64,000 nucleotides of DNA. It comes from Acetobacterium sp965140355 (GTDB lineage: Bacteria > Bacillota > Clostridia > Eubacteriales > Eubacteriaceae). The notes beneath the pieces were generated by a model, which did not search any database, had not been told where the DNA came from, and worked only from the letters and a program-made list of their open reading frames with translations. Each line of letters starts with the position of its first letter. Position 1 is the first letter of the stretch. Below, piece after piece: positions 25,295 to 34,698 of the stretch. Made by a program: the position numbers and the translations under genes. Where the stretch lies: contig OZ223192.1 of assembly GCA_965140355.1 (NCBI GenBank), positions 62,001-126,000 on the forward strand. Reading direction: 5' to 3'.

Positions 25295-26335
25295 ATGATA
25301 AAAGCATCTGTTATCGGCGGAACTGGGTATGCAGGACAGGAATTGATTCGAATTCTAATGCGGCATCCGGAAGTTGAAGTTGTCACAATTGGAACGCGGA
25401 GTTTCGCGGGGAAAAAATTCAGTGATGTTTATGGAAATTTTGAAACCATTACCGATCTTGTTTGCGAAGCGACGGATATTAAGTTATTAGCCGACAAGTC
25501 AGACGTGGTATTTCTGGCTTTACCTCATGGGATCGCTTCTAAAACAGTCACAAAAGAAGTGTTGGAAAAAACAAAAGTGATTGACCTGGGCGCTGATTTT
25601 CGGCTTAAAGATATTAATATCTATGAAGATTGGTATCAAACGGAACATTTTAATCACCCATTATTAGAAGAAGCCGTATATGGCTTGTGCGAGTTGCATC
25701 GTGACGAAATTAAAAAAGCACAATTGATTTCAAACCCCGGTTGTTATACGACCTGCAGTATTTTGAGTTTGGCACCATTGATCAAACATAATTTGATTGA
25801 TATCAAAAGTATCATTGTTGATGCCAAATCCGGGGTAACCGGAGCGGGACGCGGAACCGTCTTGGAACTGATGTATTCAGAATGTAATGAATCGATTAAA
25901 GCGTATAAAATTGGATCGCATCGGCATACGCCGGAAATTGAACAGGAATTACAATTGCTAAACGGACAGGATTTTAATATTCTTTTCACCCCTCATCTGG
26001 TTCCGATGAACCGCGGAATTTTAGCTTTATCGTATGCGAATTTAACGGCTAAACTGACACTCGAAGAAGTCAAGGAGATTTATAAAGCGTTTTATCGAGA
26101 TGAGTATTTCGTCAGAATTCTGGAAAACCGAATGCCGGAAACCCGTTGGGTAAAAGGAACGAATTTTTGTGATATCGGAGTGACCGTTGATCCCCGAACC
26201 AACCATGTTATTGTGGTGGGGGCAATTGATAATCTGATGAAGGGGGCGGCTGGACAAGCCGTTCAGAACATGAATATCTGTTTTGGGTTGGCAGAAAAAA
26301 CCGGCATTGACTTTATTGCCGATTTTCCAATTTAA
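25295..26335 (+). CDS. argC: N-acetyl-gamma-glutamyl-phosphate reductase
   Basis: A 346-residue NADPH-dependent dehydrogenase, third step of arginine synthesis. It shows ASVIGGTGYAGQELIRIL (nucleotide binding), SNPGCYTTCSIL with the catalytic Cys, and SHRHTPEIEQEL. ATG 25295 is chosen over an upstream in-frame ATG at 25229 because GAAAGGA precedes it and the family begins at MIKASVIGG. Confidence 0.97.
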   Translation: MIKASVIGGTGYAGQELIRILMRHPEVEVVTIGTRSFAGKKFSDVYGNFETITDLVCEATDIKLLADKSDVVFLALPHGIASKTVTKEVLEKTKVIDLGADFRLKDINIYEDWYQTEHFNHPLLEEAVYGLCELHRDEIKKAQLISNPGCYTTCSILSLAPLIKHNLIDIKSIIVDAKSGVTGAGRGTVLELMYSECNESIKAYKIGSHRHTPEIEQELQLLNGQDFNILFTPHLVPMNRGILALSYANLTAKLTLEEVKEIYKAFYRDEYFVRILENRMPETRWVKGTNFCDIGVTVDPRTNHVIVVGAIDNLMKGAAGQAVQNMNICFGLAEKTGIDFIADFPI

Positions 26336-26398
26336 AAAACGTGTGTCAGGCATTTTAGCAGGGCAAAATGATTTAGTAAAAATAGAGGAGTAAATAAA

Positions 26399-27622
26399 AT
26401 GAAAGTAATAAAGACAGGGGGCGTAATAACGCCGGTCGGTTTTAAAAGCGGTGGTCTGAGTAGTGGCGTAAAAATGAGCGGGAAAAAAGATTTGGCGATC
26501 ATTTATTCCGAGGTGCCCGGGGTCACCAGTATTATGACCACCACCAACGTGGTTAAAGCAGCGCCGATTCTCTGGTGTAATGAGGTCATTGCCAACCCTT
26601 ATAAACAAGCGGTGGTGGTGAATAGCGGCAATGCCAATGCCTGCACCGGAAAAAAAGGAGAAGAAGATGTCGAAAAAACTGCTAATCAGGTCGCTTCGGT
26701 TTTAGGTTTAAAACCAGAAGATGTTTTGGTGGCCTCGACGGGCGTGATTGGTTTGCCGTTGCCGGTGGAAAAAATACTTGCCGGAATCGAAACTTTAGGG
26801 CCGCAGTTGGGAAACAGCATTGAGGACGGCGAAGCGGCGGCGACGGCGATTTTAACAACGGATACCGATCCCAAGACAGTCGCCGTGGAAGTGGAAATAC
26901 AAGGCAAAGCGATAAAAATCGGGGGGATGGCTAAAGGCTCGGGGATGATTCACCCAAACATGGCAACGATGCTTTCATTTGTAACCACCGATGTTAACAT
27001 TGAACCGGCAGTGTTAAATAAACTTTTAAAAGAAACAACCATTGATACCTATAACATGATTTCGGTTGATGGGGATACCAGTACCAACGATATGGTTACC
27101 GTAATCGCCAATGGGCTGGCGGGGAATGACCCGTTAGTAGAAAATACCCCGGATTTTGAGATTTTTAAAGAAGCATTTATCTATGTTCATAAAACGTTGG
27201 CTAAAAAAATCATCCGCGATGGTGAAGGCGCGACCAAATTTGTTGAAGTGAATGTTTTTGGAGCTGAAACGAAAGCGGCAGCACGAACGTTAGCTAAATC
27301 AGTGGTGACATCCAGTTTGGTTAAAACGGCACTTTTTGGGGAAGATGCCAACTGGGGACGAGTGCTTTGCGCCTTAGGTTATGCGGGCGTTGATTTTGAT
27401 CCATTAAAGGTTTCGTTAGTTTTTTCAAGTCAGGCGGGAATGGTGACCTTATTAAATGACGGAGCACCGATTGCTTTTGATGAAGAAGAGGCTAAAAAAG
27501 TTCTTTCAGAAACAGACATTATGATTTCAGTTGAAATGAAAGAAGGGGATGAAAAGGCCGTGGCATGGGGTTGTGATTTATCTTATGACTATGTTAAAAT
27601 CAATGGCGATTACAGAAGTTAA
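26399..27622 (+). CDS. argJ: Bifunctional glutamate N-acetyltransferase / amino-acid acetyltransferase
   Basis: A 407-residue ornithine acetyltransferase precursor of the acetyl-recycling arginine route. It self-cleaves before the Thr of HPNMATMLSF into alpha and beta chains. It also shows NSGNANACTG and EDANWGRVLCALGYAG. AGAGGAG upstream. It is the second gene of argCJBD, 63 nt after argC. Presence of argJ means no separate argE is needed. Confidence 0.97.
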   Translation: MKVIKTGGVITPVGFKSGGLSSGVKMSGKKDLAIIYSEVPGVTSIMTTTNVVKAAPILWCNEVIANPYKQAVVVNSGNANACTGKKGEEDVEKTANQVASVLGLKPEDVLVASTGVIGLPLPVEKILAGIETLGPQLGNSIEDGEAAATAILTTDTDPKTVAVEVEIQGKAIKIGGMAKGSGMIHPNMATMLSFVTTDVNIEPAVLNKLLKETTIDTYNMISVDGDTSTNDMVTVIANGLAGNDPLVENTPDFEIFKEAFIYVHKTLAKKIIRDGEGATKFVEVNVFGAETKAAARTLAKSVVTSSLVKTALFGEDANWGRVLCALGYAGVDFDPLKVSLVFSSQAGMVTLLNDGAPIAFDEEEAKKVLSETDIMISVEMKEGDEKAVAWGCDLSYDYVKINGDYRS

Positions 27623-27641
27623 ATAAAGAAAGAAGTATTAA

Positions 27642-28511
27642 ATGGAAAAATATATTGAAAAGGCCAAGATTCTTATTGAAGCTTTGCCCTACATCCAACA
27701 GTTTAAAAAGAAGACCATGGTGATCAAATACGGCGGCAGTTTTATGTATGATGAAGCGCGTAAACAATCGGTTATGGATGATATCTCACTGATGCGTCTG
27801 GTTGGGATTCGGTTGATCATTGTCCATGGCGGCGGTAAAGATATTTCCGGCATGCTCAGTGATTTGGATATCGAAACCGAATTTCTTGATGGTTTGCGAA
27901 TCACCAATGAAAAAGTGATTGAAGTAGCCGAGATGGTATTATCCGGAAAAATCAACAAAGAACTGGTCCAACTACTGCAAAATCGAGAAATAAATGCGGT
28001 TGGTCTATCTGGTAAAGATGGCGGGATGATTAAGGTGAAGAAAAAATTTGTCAATAATATGGACATTGGTTTTGTTGGCGATATCATTCGGGTTGACAAT
28101 CGGCTTTTATTGACCTTGTTAAAAGATGACTATCTGCCGGTAATTGCCCCGATCGGAACCGACAAAACCGGTCAGAGTTATAATATTAACGCCGATCATG
28201 TGGCTTATGCCGTTGCTAAATCTGTTAAAGCCGAAAAACTGATTTATTTAACGGACACCGATGGGGTTTACATGGACCCGGATAATCCGGATTCGATTAT
28301 TCGGCGTTTATTTGCCGAAAATGTGCCCAAGCTTATCGAAGAGGGCGTTATTTCCGGGGGGATGATCCCTAAAGTGGAAAATAGCGTTGATGCCCTTAAT
28401 CAGGGGGTTAATTCAGTGCATATATTAGACGGCAAGGTTGAACATTCAATGTTATTGGAATTGTTCACCGCGGCCGGTGTTGGGACGATGATTCGTCGTT
28501 CAATAATTTAG
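27642..28511 (+). CDS. argB: Acetylglutamate kinase
   Basis: A 289-residue amino-acid kinase, second step of the pathway and usual target of arginine feedback. It has KYGGSFMYD, VHGGGKDISGML, LVQLLQNR, INADHVAYAVA and SGGMIPKVENSV. The N-terminal helix (YIEKAKILIEALPYIQQF) is typical of arginine-sensitive hexameric forms. 19 nt after argJ. Confidence 0.97.
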   Translation: MEKYIEKAKILIEALPYIQQFKKKTMVIKYGGSFMYDEARKQSVMDDISLMRLVGIRLIIVHGGGKDISGMLSDLDIETEFLDGLRITNEKVIEVAEMVLSGKINKELVQLLQNREINAVGLSGKDGGMIKVKKKFVNNMDIGFVGDIIRVDNRLLLTLLKDDYLPVIAPIGTDKTGQSYNINADHVAYAVAKSVKAEKLIYLTDTDGVYMDPDNPDSIIRRLFAENVPKLIEEGVISGGMIPKVENSVDALNQGVNSVHILDGKVEHSMLLELFTAAGVGTMIRRSII

Positions 28512-28520
28512 GAGGATAAA

Positions 28521-29693
28521 ATGGATTTAATAACACGTGGAAGTAATGTGATCATGGAAACTTATAAACGTTATCCATTGGTTTTTGACAAAGGTCAGGG
28601 GTGTGTGCTGACGGATATAAACGGTAAAGAATATTTGGATTTTGTGGCGGGAATTGCGGTGGATTCGCTTGGCCACGCCCATTCGGGGCTGCTTAAGGCG
28701 ATGCAGACCCAAATGGAAAAACTGGTTCATATTTCCAATTTGTATTGGTCCGAACCGGGGATTGAACTGGCCGAAATGTTAACCAAAGAAAGTGGTTTGG
28801 ATAAGGTTTTCTTTTGTAACAGCGGTGCTGAAGCCTGTGAAGCGGCACTAAAACTTTGTCGCGTTTATGGAAAACTTAAAAAGAATAAAGATGCGGTTGA
28901 AATAATCGCAATGGAGCAATCGTTTCATGGCCGAACTTATGCGGCGATCACGGCAACCGGGCAGAAAAAATATCAGGAAAATCTGGAACCGCTGATGCCG
29001 GAAATTTATCATGTGCCTTATAACGATATAGAAGCCCTTAAAGCTCAGATCAGTCCCAATACCTGTGGGATTATTTTAGAACCGATTCAGGGTGAAGGCG
29101 GAATTTATCCGGCGGACCCGGATTATTTAAAAGAAGTCCGAAAAATATGTGATCAGGAAAACATTGTCCTCATTTTTGATGAGGTTCAAACAGGAATTGG
29201 TCGTTCGGGTAAACTGTTTGCTTATCAGCAATATGGTGTCGTACCGGATGTGGTGACAATGGCTAAAGGTTTAGGCGGCGGGGTTCCGATTGGGGGCATT
29301 ATTGCCAAAGATCATGTTGCTGAAGTTTTTAAGCCGGGAACACATGCGTCGACTTTTGGCGGCAATCCTTTTGTTTGTGCGACCGCCAAATATGTGATCG
29401 AAACGTTAACAAGCCCGGGATTTTTTGATAGCGTGGCTGAAAAAGGTGAGTATTTAAAAACGCAACTGGAAGCGTTAAAAAAAGACCATCCGTCGATTCA
29501 AGAAGTGCGTGGAATGGGTCTGATTGTCGGAGTTCAGGTTGATGCTGATTTAGCGGCCATCGTTGCCAAAGCGATGGATAAAGGATTACTTTTAATTACG
29601 GCGGGCAGCAATGCGATTCGTTTTGTGCCGCCATTGATTGTCAGTAAAGCAGAAATTGACCAGGCCGTTCAAATTTTCTCGGAATGTCTATAA
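28521..29693 (+). CDS. argD: Acetylornithine aminotransferase
   Basis: A 390-residue class III PLP aminotransferase. It has FCNSGAEACEAALKL, QSFHGRTYAAITATG, LIFDEVQTGIGRSGKLFA and the PLP lysine in TMAKGLGGG. AGGAGG 5 nt before the ATG, and 9 nt after argB. It ends the operon. The ornithine carbamoyltransferase gene (argF) is not in this window. Confidence 0.97.
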   Translation: MDLITRGSNVIMETYKRYPLVFDKGQGCVLTDINGKEYLDFVAGIAVDSLGHAHSGLLKAMQTQMEKLVHISNLYWSEPGIELAEMLTKESGLDKVFFCNSGAEACEAALKLCRVYGKLKKNKDAVEIIAMEQSFHGRTYAAITATGQKKYQENLEPLMPEIYHVPYNDIEALKAQISPNTCGIILEPIQGEGGIYPADPDYLKEVRKICDQENIVLIFDEVQTGIGRSGKLFAYQQYGVVPDVVTMAKGLGGGVPIGGIIAKDHVAEVFKPGTHASTFGGNPFVCATAKYVIETLTSPGFFDSVAEKGEYLKTQLEALKKDHPSIQEVRGMGLIVGVQVDADLAAIVAKAMDKGLLLITAGSNAIRFVPPLIVSKAEIDQAVQIFSECL

Positions 29694-29719
29694 AATCAGG
29701 CGTTGAAAAATTGAAAATA

Positions 29720-29764
29720 AAACCCTCGAAATTGTCATTATAAGCGATTTCGGGGGTTTTTTAA
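29720..29764 (+). terminator. Terminator between argD and the histidine kinase gene
   Basis: AACCCTCGAAATTG, loop, CGATTTCGGGGGTTTTTT. A long stem between convergent units; A-rich flank on the other side allows both directions. Confidence 0.85.
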
Positions 29765-29787
29765 AAGTGTAACGAGAATAGTCATCA

Positions 29788-31266
29788 CTAATTTTTTTTC
29801 AATTGGATAACCGCACGGGTGCCCTGGTTAACTTCGCTGTTAATTAAAAGTTTGCCCCGATGAATGCTGACGATACTGTCAATAATCGAAAGTCCTAAAC
29901 CGGTACCGCCGGTTGACCGGGACCGATCGCTGTTGACACGGTAAAACCGTTCTTTAATCTTTTCCAATTCGTTGTAAGGGATGCCGCAGCCGTTATCACA
30001 GACAATAACTTCATTGATAAATTCGTTTTTGGCGTTACAGCTTAAAGTAATTGTTCCGTTTGATGGTGTATTTTTGCGACTATTGTCGATCAGGCCGCGA
30101 ATGGCTTGAATCAGTAATCCTTCATTACCCCGAACAAAAGCATGACAGCACGATTCCATTAGATATTGATGGTCGGAATCGATCATTTGACATTGGTGGA
30201 AAATCTTTTCCAGAAGGACTGATAGATCTAGAATTTCAAAATCGTCATCAAAATAGTTATTTTCAATGCGCGTCAGAAATAACAGATCTTCAACCATTCT
30301 GTTCATTCCCTGAATCTCATCCCGGATGGCTTCAATCGACTCGTCCCGCAGTTGGGGGTCGTTTTTACCCCAATCGGAGAGGATATCGATATACCCCTGG
30401 ATGACCGTAAGGGGAATGCGTAGTTCATGGGAAGCATCTGAGACAAAACGTTTTTGATTGTTAAAAGCGCATTCCAGTTTTTTTATCATTTGATTCAGAG
30501 AAATGATCAACTGATCTAACTCATCTTTATTGCCGGTTTCTTCAATGCGGATATTAAGGTTATTTTCGGTGATATTTTTAGCCGTTTCGGAGATTTCAAT
30601 TAAGGGTTTTAAGGTTTGCTTGGTACCATAAATGCCCAGAAAAATAATTGCAATCACGCTCAGAATACTGATCGAAACCATAAGAATAAATAGGGTTGTC
30701 ATAAACACGTAGCTGTCATCAAGGTTTTTAACAATCTGGATATAAATGATATCGCCATCTTCGAGAACATAATAAGAGCCAAGATAATAATATTCGACCT
30801 GGTTATAACGTAATGAATTCACGGAAATCATTTGATCATTATGATCGTTAAAACTAAACTCAAACAAATCAAAATCGTATTTATCAAGGTTTTCGCTGAC
30901 CAGTAAATCGGTTAAAATCGGGGACGACTGGTAGAGGTTGCCATTGTTATCTTTTAACTGATAGGCAATCAGGGAATTGTCTTTCACATAGGGATATAAT
31001 TGATTCGAGATGAAGTTTAGTCGTTCGTCAGTTGGTAAACTCAGTAAGGTACTCATGTTTTCGTCCAAGGTATTAATGACATAGTTGTTAAAGCGAATCA
31101 TCGTTGATTTGCTTTCATTTAAGATTAACTGTTGCGAAAAAAAGAATACCATCAAAAAGGACAAACTCAAAACAGCGGTTAAGGCCAGAATAAAAAATAA
31201 AACAATTCGGTGATATATTTTAAGCGGTTTTTTTCGTCCGGGAAGGTTAAGTTTATCGAACCACAT
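29788..31266 (-). CDS. Sensor histidine kinase (two-component system)
   Basis: A 492-residue membrane kinase. Two helices (about 20-42 and 188-212) flank a 145-residue extracytoplasmic sensor, then HAMP, the phosphorylated His in SDASHELRIPLTV, N-box IDNSRKNTPSNG, and G-boxes DNGCGIP and GGTGLGLSI. No signal can be assigned. It overlaps its response regulator by 14 nt. The N-box begins IDNS instead of the more usual DNA. Confidence 0.93.
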   Translation of the reverse strand: MWFDKLNLPGRKKPLKIYHRIVLFFILALTAVLSLSFLMVFFFSQQLILNESKSTMIRFNNYVINTLDENMSTLLSLPTDERLNFISNQLYPYVKDNSLIAYQLKDNNGNLYQSSPILTDLLVSENLDKYDFDLFEFSFNDHNDQMISVNSLRYNQVEYYYLGSYYVLEDGDIIYIQIVKNLDDSYVFMTTLFILMVSISILSVIAIIFLGIYGTKQTLKPLIEISETAKNITENNLNIRIEETGNKDELDQLIISLNQMIKKLECAFNNQKRFVSDASHELRIPLTVIQGYIDILSDWGKNDPQLRDESIEAIRDEIQGMNRMVEDLLFLTRIENNYFDDDFEILDLSVLLEKIFHQCQMIDSDHQYLMESCCHAFVRGNEGLLIQAIRGLIDNSRKNTPSNGTITLSCNAKNEFINEVIVCDNGCGIPYNELEKIKERFYRVNSDRSRSTGGTGLGLSIIDSIVSIHRGKLLINSEVNQGTRAVIQLKKN

Positions 31267-31930
31267 AACCGCGGCCCCGTATCGTTTGAATATACTTTTT
31301 GGTAAAATTCCGGTCTATTTTATCACGAAGATATTTGATATAAACATCAACGATGTTTTCACCGCCGTCATAATCAAAACCCCAGACATTTGCTAAGATT
31401 TGTTCTCGTGACTGAACCAGGTCATGATTAAGAACCAGATAATATAATAAATCAAATTCGGTACGGGAAAGGGCAATTTCCGCGGATTGACGTTTAACAC
31501 TAAAAGAGTCCAGATCAATTTCAATGTCTTTAAAAACCAAATGATTTTTGGCTGCGTTTTCGGGGGTGTTTTTCCGAATGTTTGCTTTGATTCGGGCTAA
31601 CAGTTCATCGAAATTAAAGGGTTTGGTGACATAATCGTCAGCGCCTAAATCAAAACCAGTTACAACATCGCTGGTATCATCTTTAGCCGTTAACAGGATC
31701 ACCGGAAGGTGATTATTCTGGGCTTTGATATATTTTAAAACTTCATAACCGGAAACTTCCGGTAACATGATATCCAATAAAACCAGAGCAAAAGAGGGGT
31801 TGAGATTATAGGCTTCGATTCCTTCGCGACCACTGAAGGCCTTAACCGTTTTAAAGCCGGAATGATTTAGCTGCAGTTCAATTATTCGGGATATTTTTTT
31901 ATCATCTTCAATAATTAATATTTCTTTCAT
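31253..31930 (-). CDS. OmpR-family response regulator
   Basis: A 225-residue DNA-binding regulator. The receiver has the acidic pocket IIEDD, phospho-Asp in LVLLDIMLPE, and LTAKDD/KPF. The winged helix ends IQTIRGRGYVVR. It is first in the minus-strand pair and divergent from a second two-component pair. It starts 141 bp from the other regulator gene. Confidence 0.93.
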   Translation of the reverse strand: MKEILIIEDDKKISRIIELQLNHSGFKTVKAFSGREGIEAYNLNPSFALVLLDIMLPEVSGYEVLKYIKAQNNHLPVILLTAKDDTSDVVTGFDLGADDYVTKPFNFDELLARIKANIRKNTPENAAKNHLVFKDIEIDLDSFSVKRQSAEIALSRTEFDLLYYLVLNHDLVQSREQILANVWGFDYDGGENIVDVYIKYLRDKIDRNFTKKYIQTIRGRGYVVR

Positions 31931-31955
31931 AAGTACCGCCTAATTAATTAAATTA

Positions 31956-31969
31956 TAGGCAATTGCCTA
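31956..31969. promoter_or_regulatory. Palindrome between divergent regulator genes
   Basis: The perfect 14-bp palindrome TAGGCAATTGCCTA lies 26 bp upstream of the minus-strand regulator start, in the shared promoter region. It could bind either response regulator; this is inference from position only. Confidence 0.35.
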
Positions 31970-32071
31970 AATTAAATGATACCATATTTTTATGGTTTTA
32001 TATAGCTTTAAGATTTCAGCTCTATAATTAGACTGTTAAGGTATAATTTAAAATAAGGAAGGAGTCGCTTT

Positions 32072-32740
32072 ATGCGTATATTATTTGTAGAAGACGAAAA
32101 AAAGATAACCGATGCACTCCAGGAATTATGTAAGATCCAAAATATTGATTGTGACATTGCTAATGATGGTGAAGAAGGATTATTATTTGCGCTGAATCCC
32201 ATTTACGATGTCATTGTCCTTGATATTATGTTACCGATAAAAAGTGGGATCGAAATTCTCCAGCAGATCAGAGACCAGGGCATTAATACCCCGGTTTTAA
32301 TGCTGACAGCCAAAGGAACGATCGATGATAAAGTAAAAGGGCTTGATTTGGGGGCTGATGATTATTTAATCAAACCTTTTTCGGCTAAAGAGCTTTTTGC
32401 GCGTATTCGGGCCTTGGGGCGTCGTCCTGATCATGGGATTAAAGGTGAAACGATCGTTTTTGAAGATGTAAGTTTTAACACCAAAAAGAATATTTTACAG
32501 ACCGAAAGCAAAGAATTTAAATTGTCGGTTAAAGAAGCGAAGATTCTGGAAATGCTGCTAAAACGTCCGAATCAAGTTTTCACCCGCGAACAGATATTGG
32601 ATCGAGTTTGGGGATTTGATAAAGAAGTAAATGAGAATAACATTGAAATTTACGTTCACAATCTGCGTAAAAAAATTGTTGATACTCAGGTTAAAATTGA
32701 TACCATTCGAGGGGTAGGATATACACTTGGGAAAAAATAA
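32072..32740 (+). CDS. OmpR-family response regulator
   Basis: A 222-residue regulator with receiver (LFVEDEKKI, VIVLDIMLPIKSG, LTAKGTIDD, LIKPF) and C-terminal winged helix (REQILDRVWGFD, IDTIRGVGYTLGKK). Strong AAGGAAGGAG upstream; TATAAT lies at 32042-32047 but without a clear -35. Pairs with the kinase 18 nt downstream. Confidence 0.93.
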   Translation: MRILFVEDEKKITDALQELCKIQNIDCDIANDGEEGLLFALNPIYDVIVLDIMLPIKSGIEILQQIRDQGINTPVLMLTAKGTIDDKVKGLDLGADDYLIKPFSAKELFARIRALGRRPDHGIKGETIVFEDVSFNTKKNILQTESKEFKLSVKEAKILEMLLKRPNQVFTREQILDRVWGFDKEVNENNIEIYVHNLRKKIVDTQVKIDTIRGVGYTLGKK

Positions 32741-32758
32741 GTTGGAGAACTAGGGATT

Positions 32759-34027
32759 ATGTTTAAAGAAATTAAGCGCAAAATTACCTTATTCAATACG
32801 CTGATCCTGGTTATTTTTATGTTCATCTTTATATTTCTCTTGGGTTTTTTGGTCAATTGGAGTCTCAATCTTTCCGGTGAAATGTATTTAACCAACCTCG
32901 CTAAAGAAATCATCCAAAATAATGGACAAACATTATCGCAACCGGTCAGTTCCGGTGATTCTGTTCATGAAAAATTCGGCTATCAATTTATCATGTGGGA
33001 TAGTAGTGATATTGTTAAAACCATGAAGGTTGACGACCGGAATTTGATCATGAAAGGTTATGAATTGGCCATTAATGAGGATGCTAAGCCTCGATTTGAT
33101 TTATTATTATCTGAAAATGTTGAATACCGGGTGTACACCATGCCCTTTTCAAATAATTCAAATGATTATATATTACAAGTCTTTCAGCAGGTGTCAACTG
33201 AACGCTCGATTATTACCTATGTTATTTCATTTCTGTTTTTGATTGGGCTGGGATCGATTGCTGTGTTGGTACCAATCAGTTATTTTTTAGCTGGAAAATC
33301 ACTGCAACCGATTAAGGAGACTTTCGACGATCAAAAAAAGTTTATTGCCAATGCTTCCCATGAGTTACGGACACCGTTAACGGTGATTCAGACAAATGTC
33401 GAAGTGCTGAAATTAAAAGAAGAAGAACAGATTAAAGACAATATGAAATGGCTGAATAATATTGCCAGTGAAGGTGAAACGATGGCAAAACTTATTTCTG
33501 AGTTATTGCTGCTTGCTCAAGCTGAAAATCAACAATTAATTATTGAAAAAGAAGTTTTTGATTTATCTTCGATGTGTCAACAAATGGTTGATCTCATGAC
33601 TGAATTGGCAAATGAAAAAGGCATCGAACTAAGTGACAATATTTCGCTTGGAATACAATATCGGGGTGATGAGGAGCGGCTTAAACAGGCGGTCAGAATT
33701 TTAGTCGATAATGCGATTAAATACACACCCGAAGGCGGAAAAGTTCAATTATGTCTGATTCCCGGTAAAAGACATTTAGTGATTGATGTGAAAGACACCG
33801 GAATTGGTTTAACAGATGAAGAAAAAGCCAAAGTTTTCAGTCGTTTTTATCGGGTTGATGATGCCCGCAATCGCGAAACTGGCGGCGTTGGTCTCGGCCT
33901 TAATATTGCTGACTATATTGTTAAAAAACATAATGGTAAAATTAAAATTGAATCCATTCCAAATAAGGGCAGCACTTTTTCGATTATCTTACCTAAAACT
34001 AATCAAAAGCAAGATTTGAAGAAGTAA
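32759..34027 (+). CDS. Sensor histidine kinase (two-component system)
   Basis: A 422-residue kinase with two membrane helices (about 12-40 and 155-180) and a short extracytoplasmic domain of about 115 residues. The His box is IANASHELRTPLTV, N-box LVDNAIKYTPEGG, and G-boxes DTGIGLTDEE and GGVGLGLNIAD. It lacks an obvious HAMP domain. Signal unknown. A perfect terminator follows. Confidence 0.93.
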   Translation: MFKEIKRKITLFNTLILVIFMFIFIFLLGFLVNWSLNLSGEMYLTNLAKEIIQNNGQTLSQPVSSGDSVHEKFGYQFIMWDSSDIVKTMKVDDRNLIMKGYELAINEDAKPRFDLLLSENVEYRVYTMPFSNNSNDYILQVFQQVSTERSIITYVISFLFLIGLGSIAVLVPISYFLAGKSLQPIKETFDDQKKFIANASHELRTPLTVIQTNVEVLKLKEEEQIKDNMKWLNNIASEGETMAKLISELLLLAQAENQQLIIEKEVFDLSSMCQQMVDLMTELANEKGIELSDNISLGIQYRGDEERLKQAVRILVDNAIKYTPEGGKVQLCLIPGKRHLVIDVKDTGIGLTDEEKAKVFSRFYRVDDARNRETGGVGLGLNIADYIVKKHNGKIKIESIPNKGSTFSIILPKTNQKQDLKK

Positions 34028-34059
34028 GATGGAAAGCGATAAACGCTAATAAATAGATA

Positions 34060-34103
34060 AAAAAGTTCAATTTCTTGAAATCAACAAGAAATTGAACTTT
34101 TTT
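34060..34103 (+). terminator. Terminator of the second two-component operon
   Basis: AAAAAGTTCAATTTCTTG, 7-nt loop, CAAGAAATTGAACTTTTTT: a perfect 18-bp stem. Confidence 0.9.
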
Positions 34104-34142
34104 ATCAATTCTAAAGAAACTATAAATGAAAAGGAAAAAAAT

Positions 34143-34607
34143 ATGAATATTGTACTGTATCAGCCGGAAATACCGCAAAATACCGGAAATATTGCCAGGA
34201 CCTGCGCATTGACAGAAACGAATCTCCATCTGATTAAGCCCTTAGGGTTTTCTTTGGATGAAAAGCATTTAAAAAGAGCCGGGTTAGATTATTGGGACTT
34301 GGTAAAACTTAGTGTCTACGATTCGTTTGAGCAATTCGTCGAAAAAAATCCAACCGCTAAACTTTATTTACTGACAACCAAAGCGACTAAATTTTATCAC
34401 CAAATAAACTATGACCAAAATGCATTTTTAATGTTTGGCAAAGAGACCGCCGGAATTCCCGAAGCAATTCATACTGCTTATCCAGAGCGGCGTTTTCGAA
34501 TTCCGATGCGCAATCATGAAAAGGCCCGTTCACTTAATCTGTCTAATGCTGTTAATATTGTGCTATTTGAAGCGTTGCGGCAACATAATTTTCAGGATTT
34601 GATTTAG
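34143..34607 (+). CDS. trmL: tRNA (cytidine/uridine-34-2'-O)-methyltransferase TrmL
   Basis: A 154-residue SPOUT methyltransferase acting on the wobble base of tRNA-Leu in characterised homologues. It has NIVLYQPEIPQNTGNIARTC, LMFGKETAGIPEAI and RIPMRNHEKARSLNLSNAVNIV, the knot signature. ATG 34143 is chosen because the longer frame would begin inside the preceding terminator; AAGGAAA is upstream. Confidence 0.95.
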   Translation: MNIVLYQPEIPQNTGNIARTCALTETNLHLIKPLGFSLDEKHLKRAGLDYWDLVKLSVYDSFEQFVEKNPTAKLYLLTTKATKFYHQINYDQNAFLMFGKETAGIPEAIHTAYPERRFRIPMRNHEKARSLNLSNAVNIVLFEALRQHNFQDLI

Positions 34608-34698
34608 TATGAAAATTTCATGAAAATAACTGAAAATTACATTACTTTGCTATAACAGTATGTTATAATTAACTCAATTGAATTTAGGATGGTATGTA

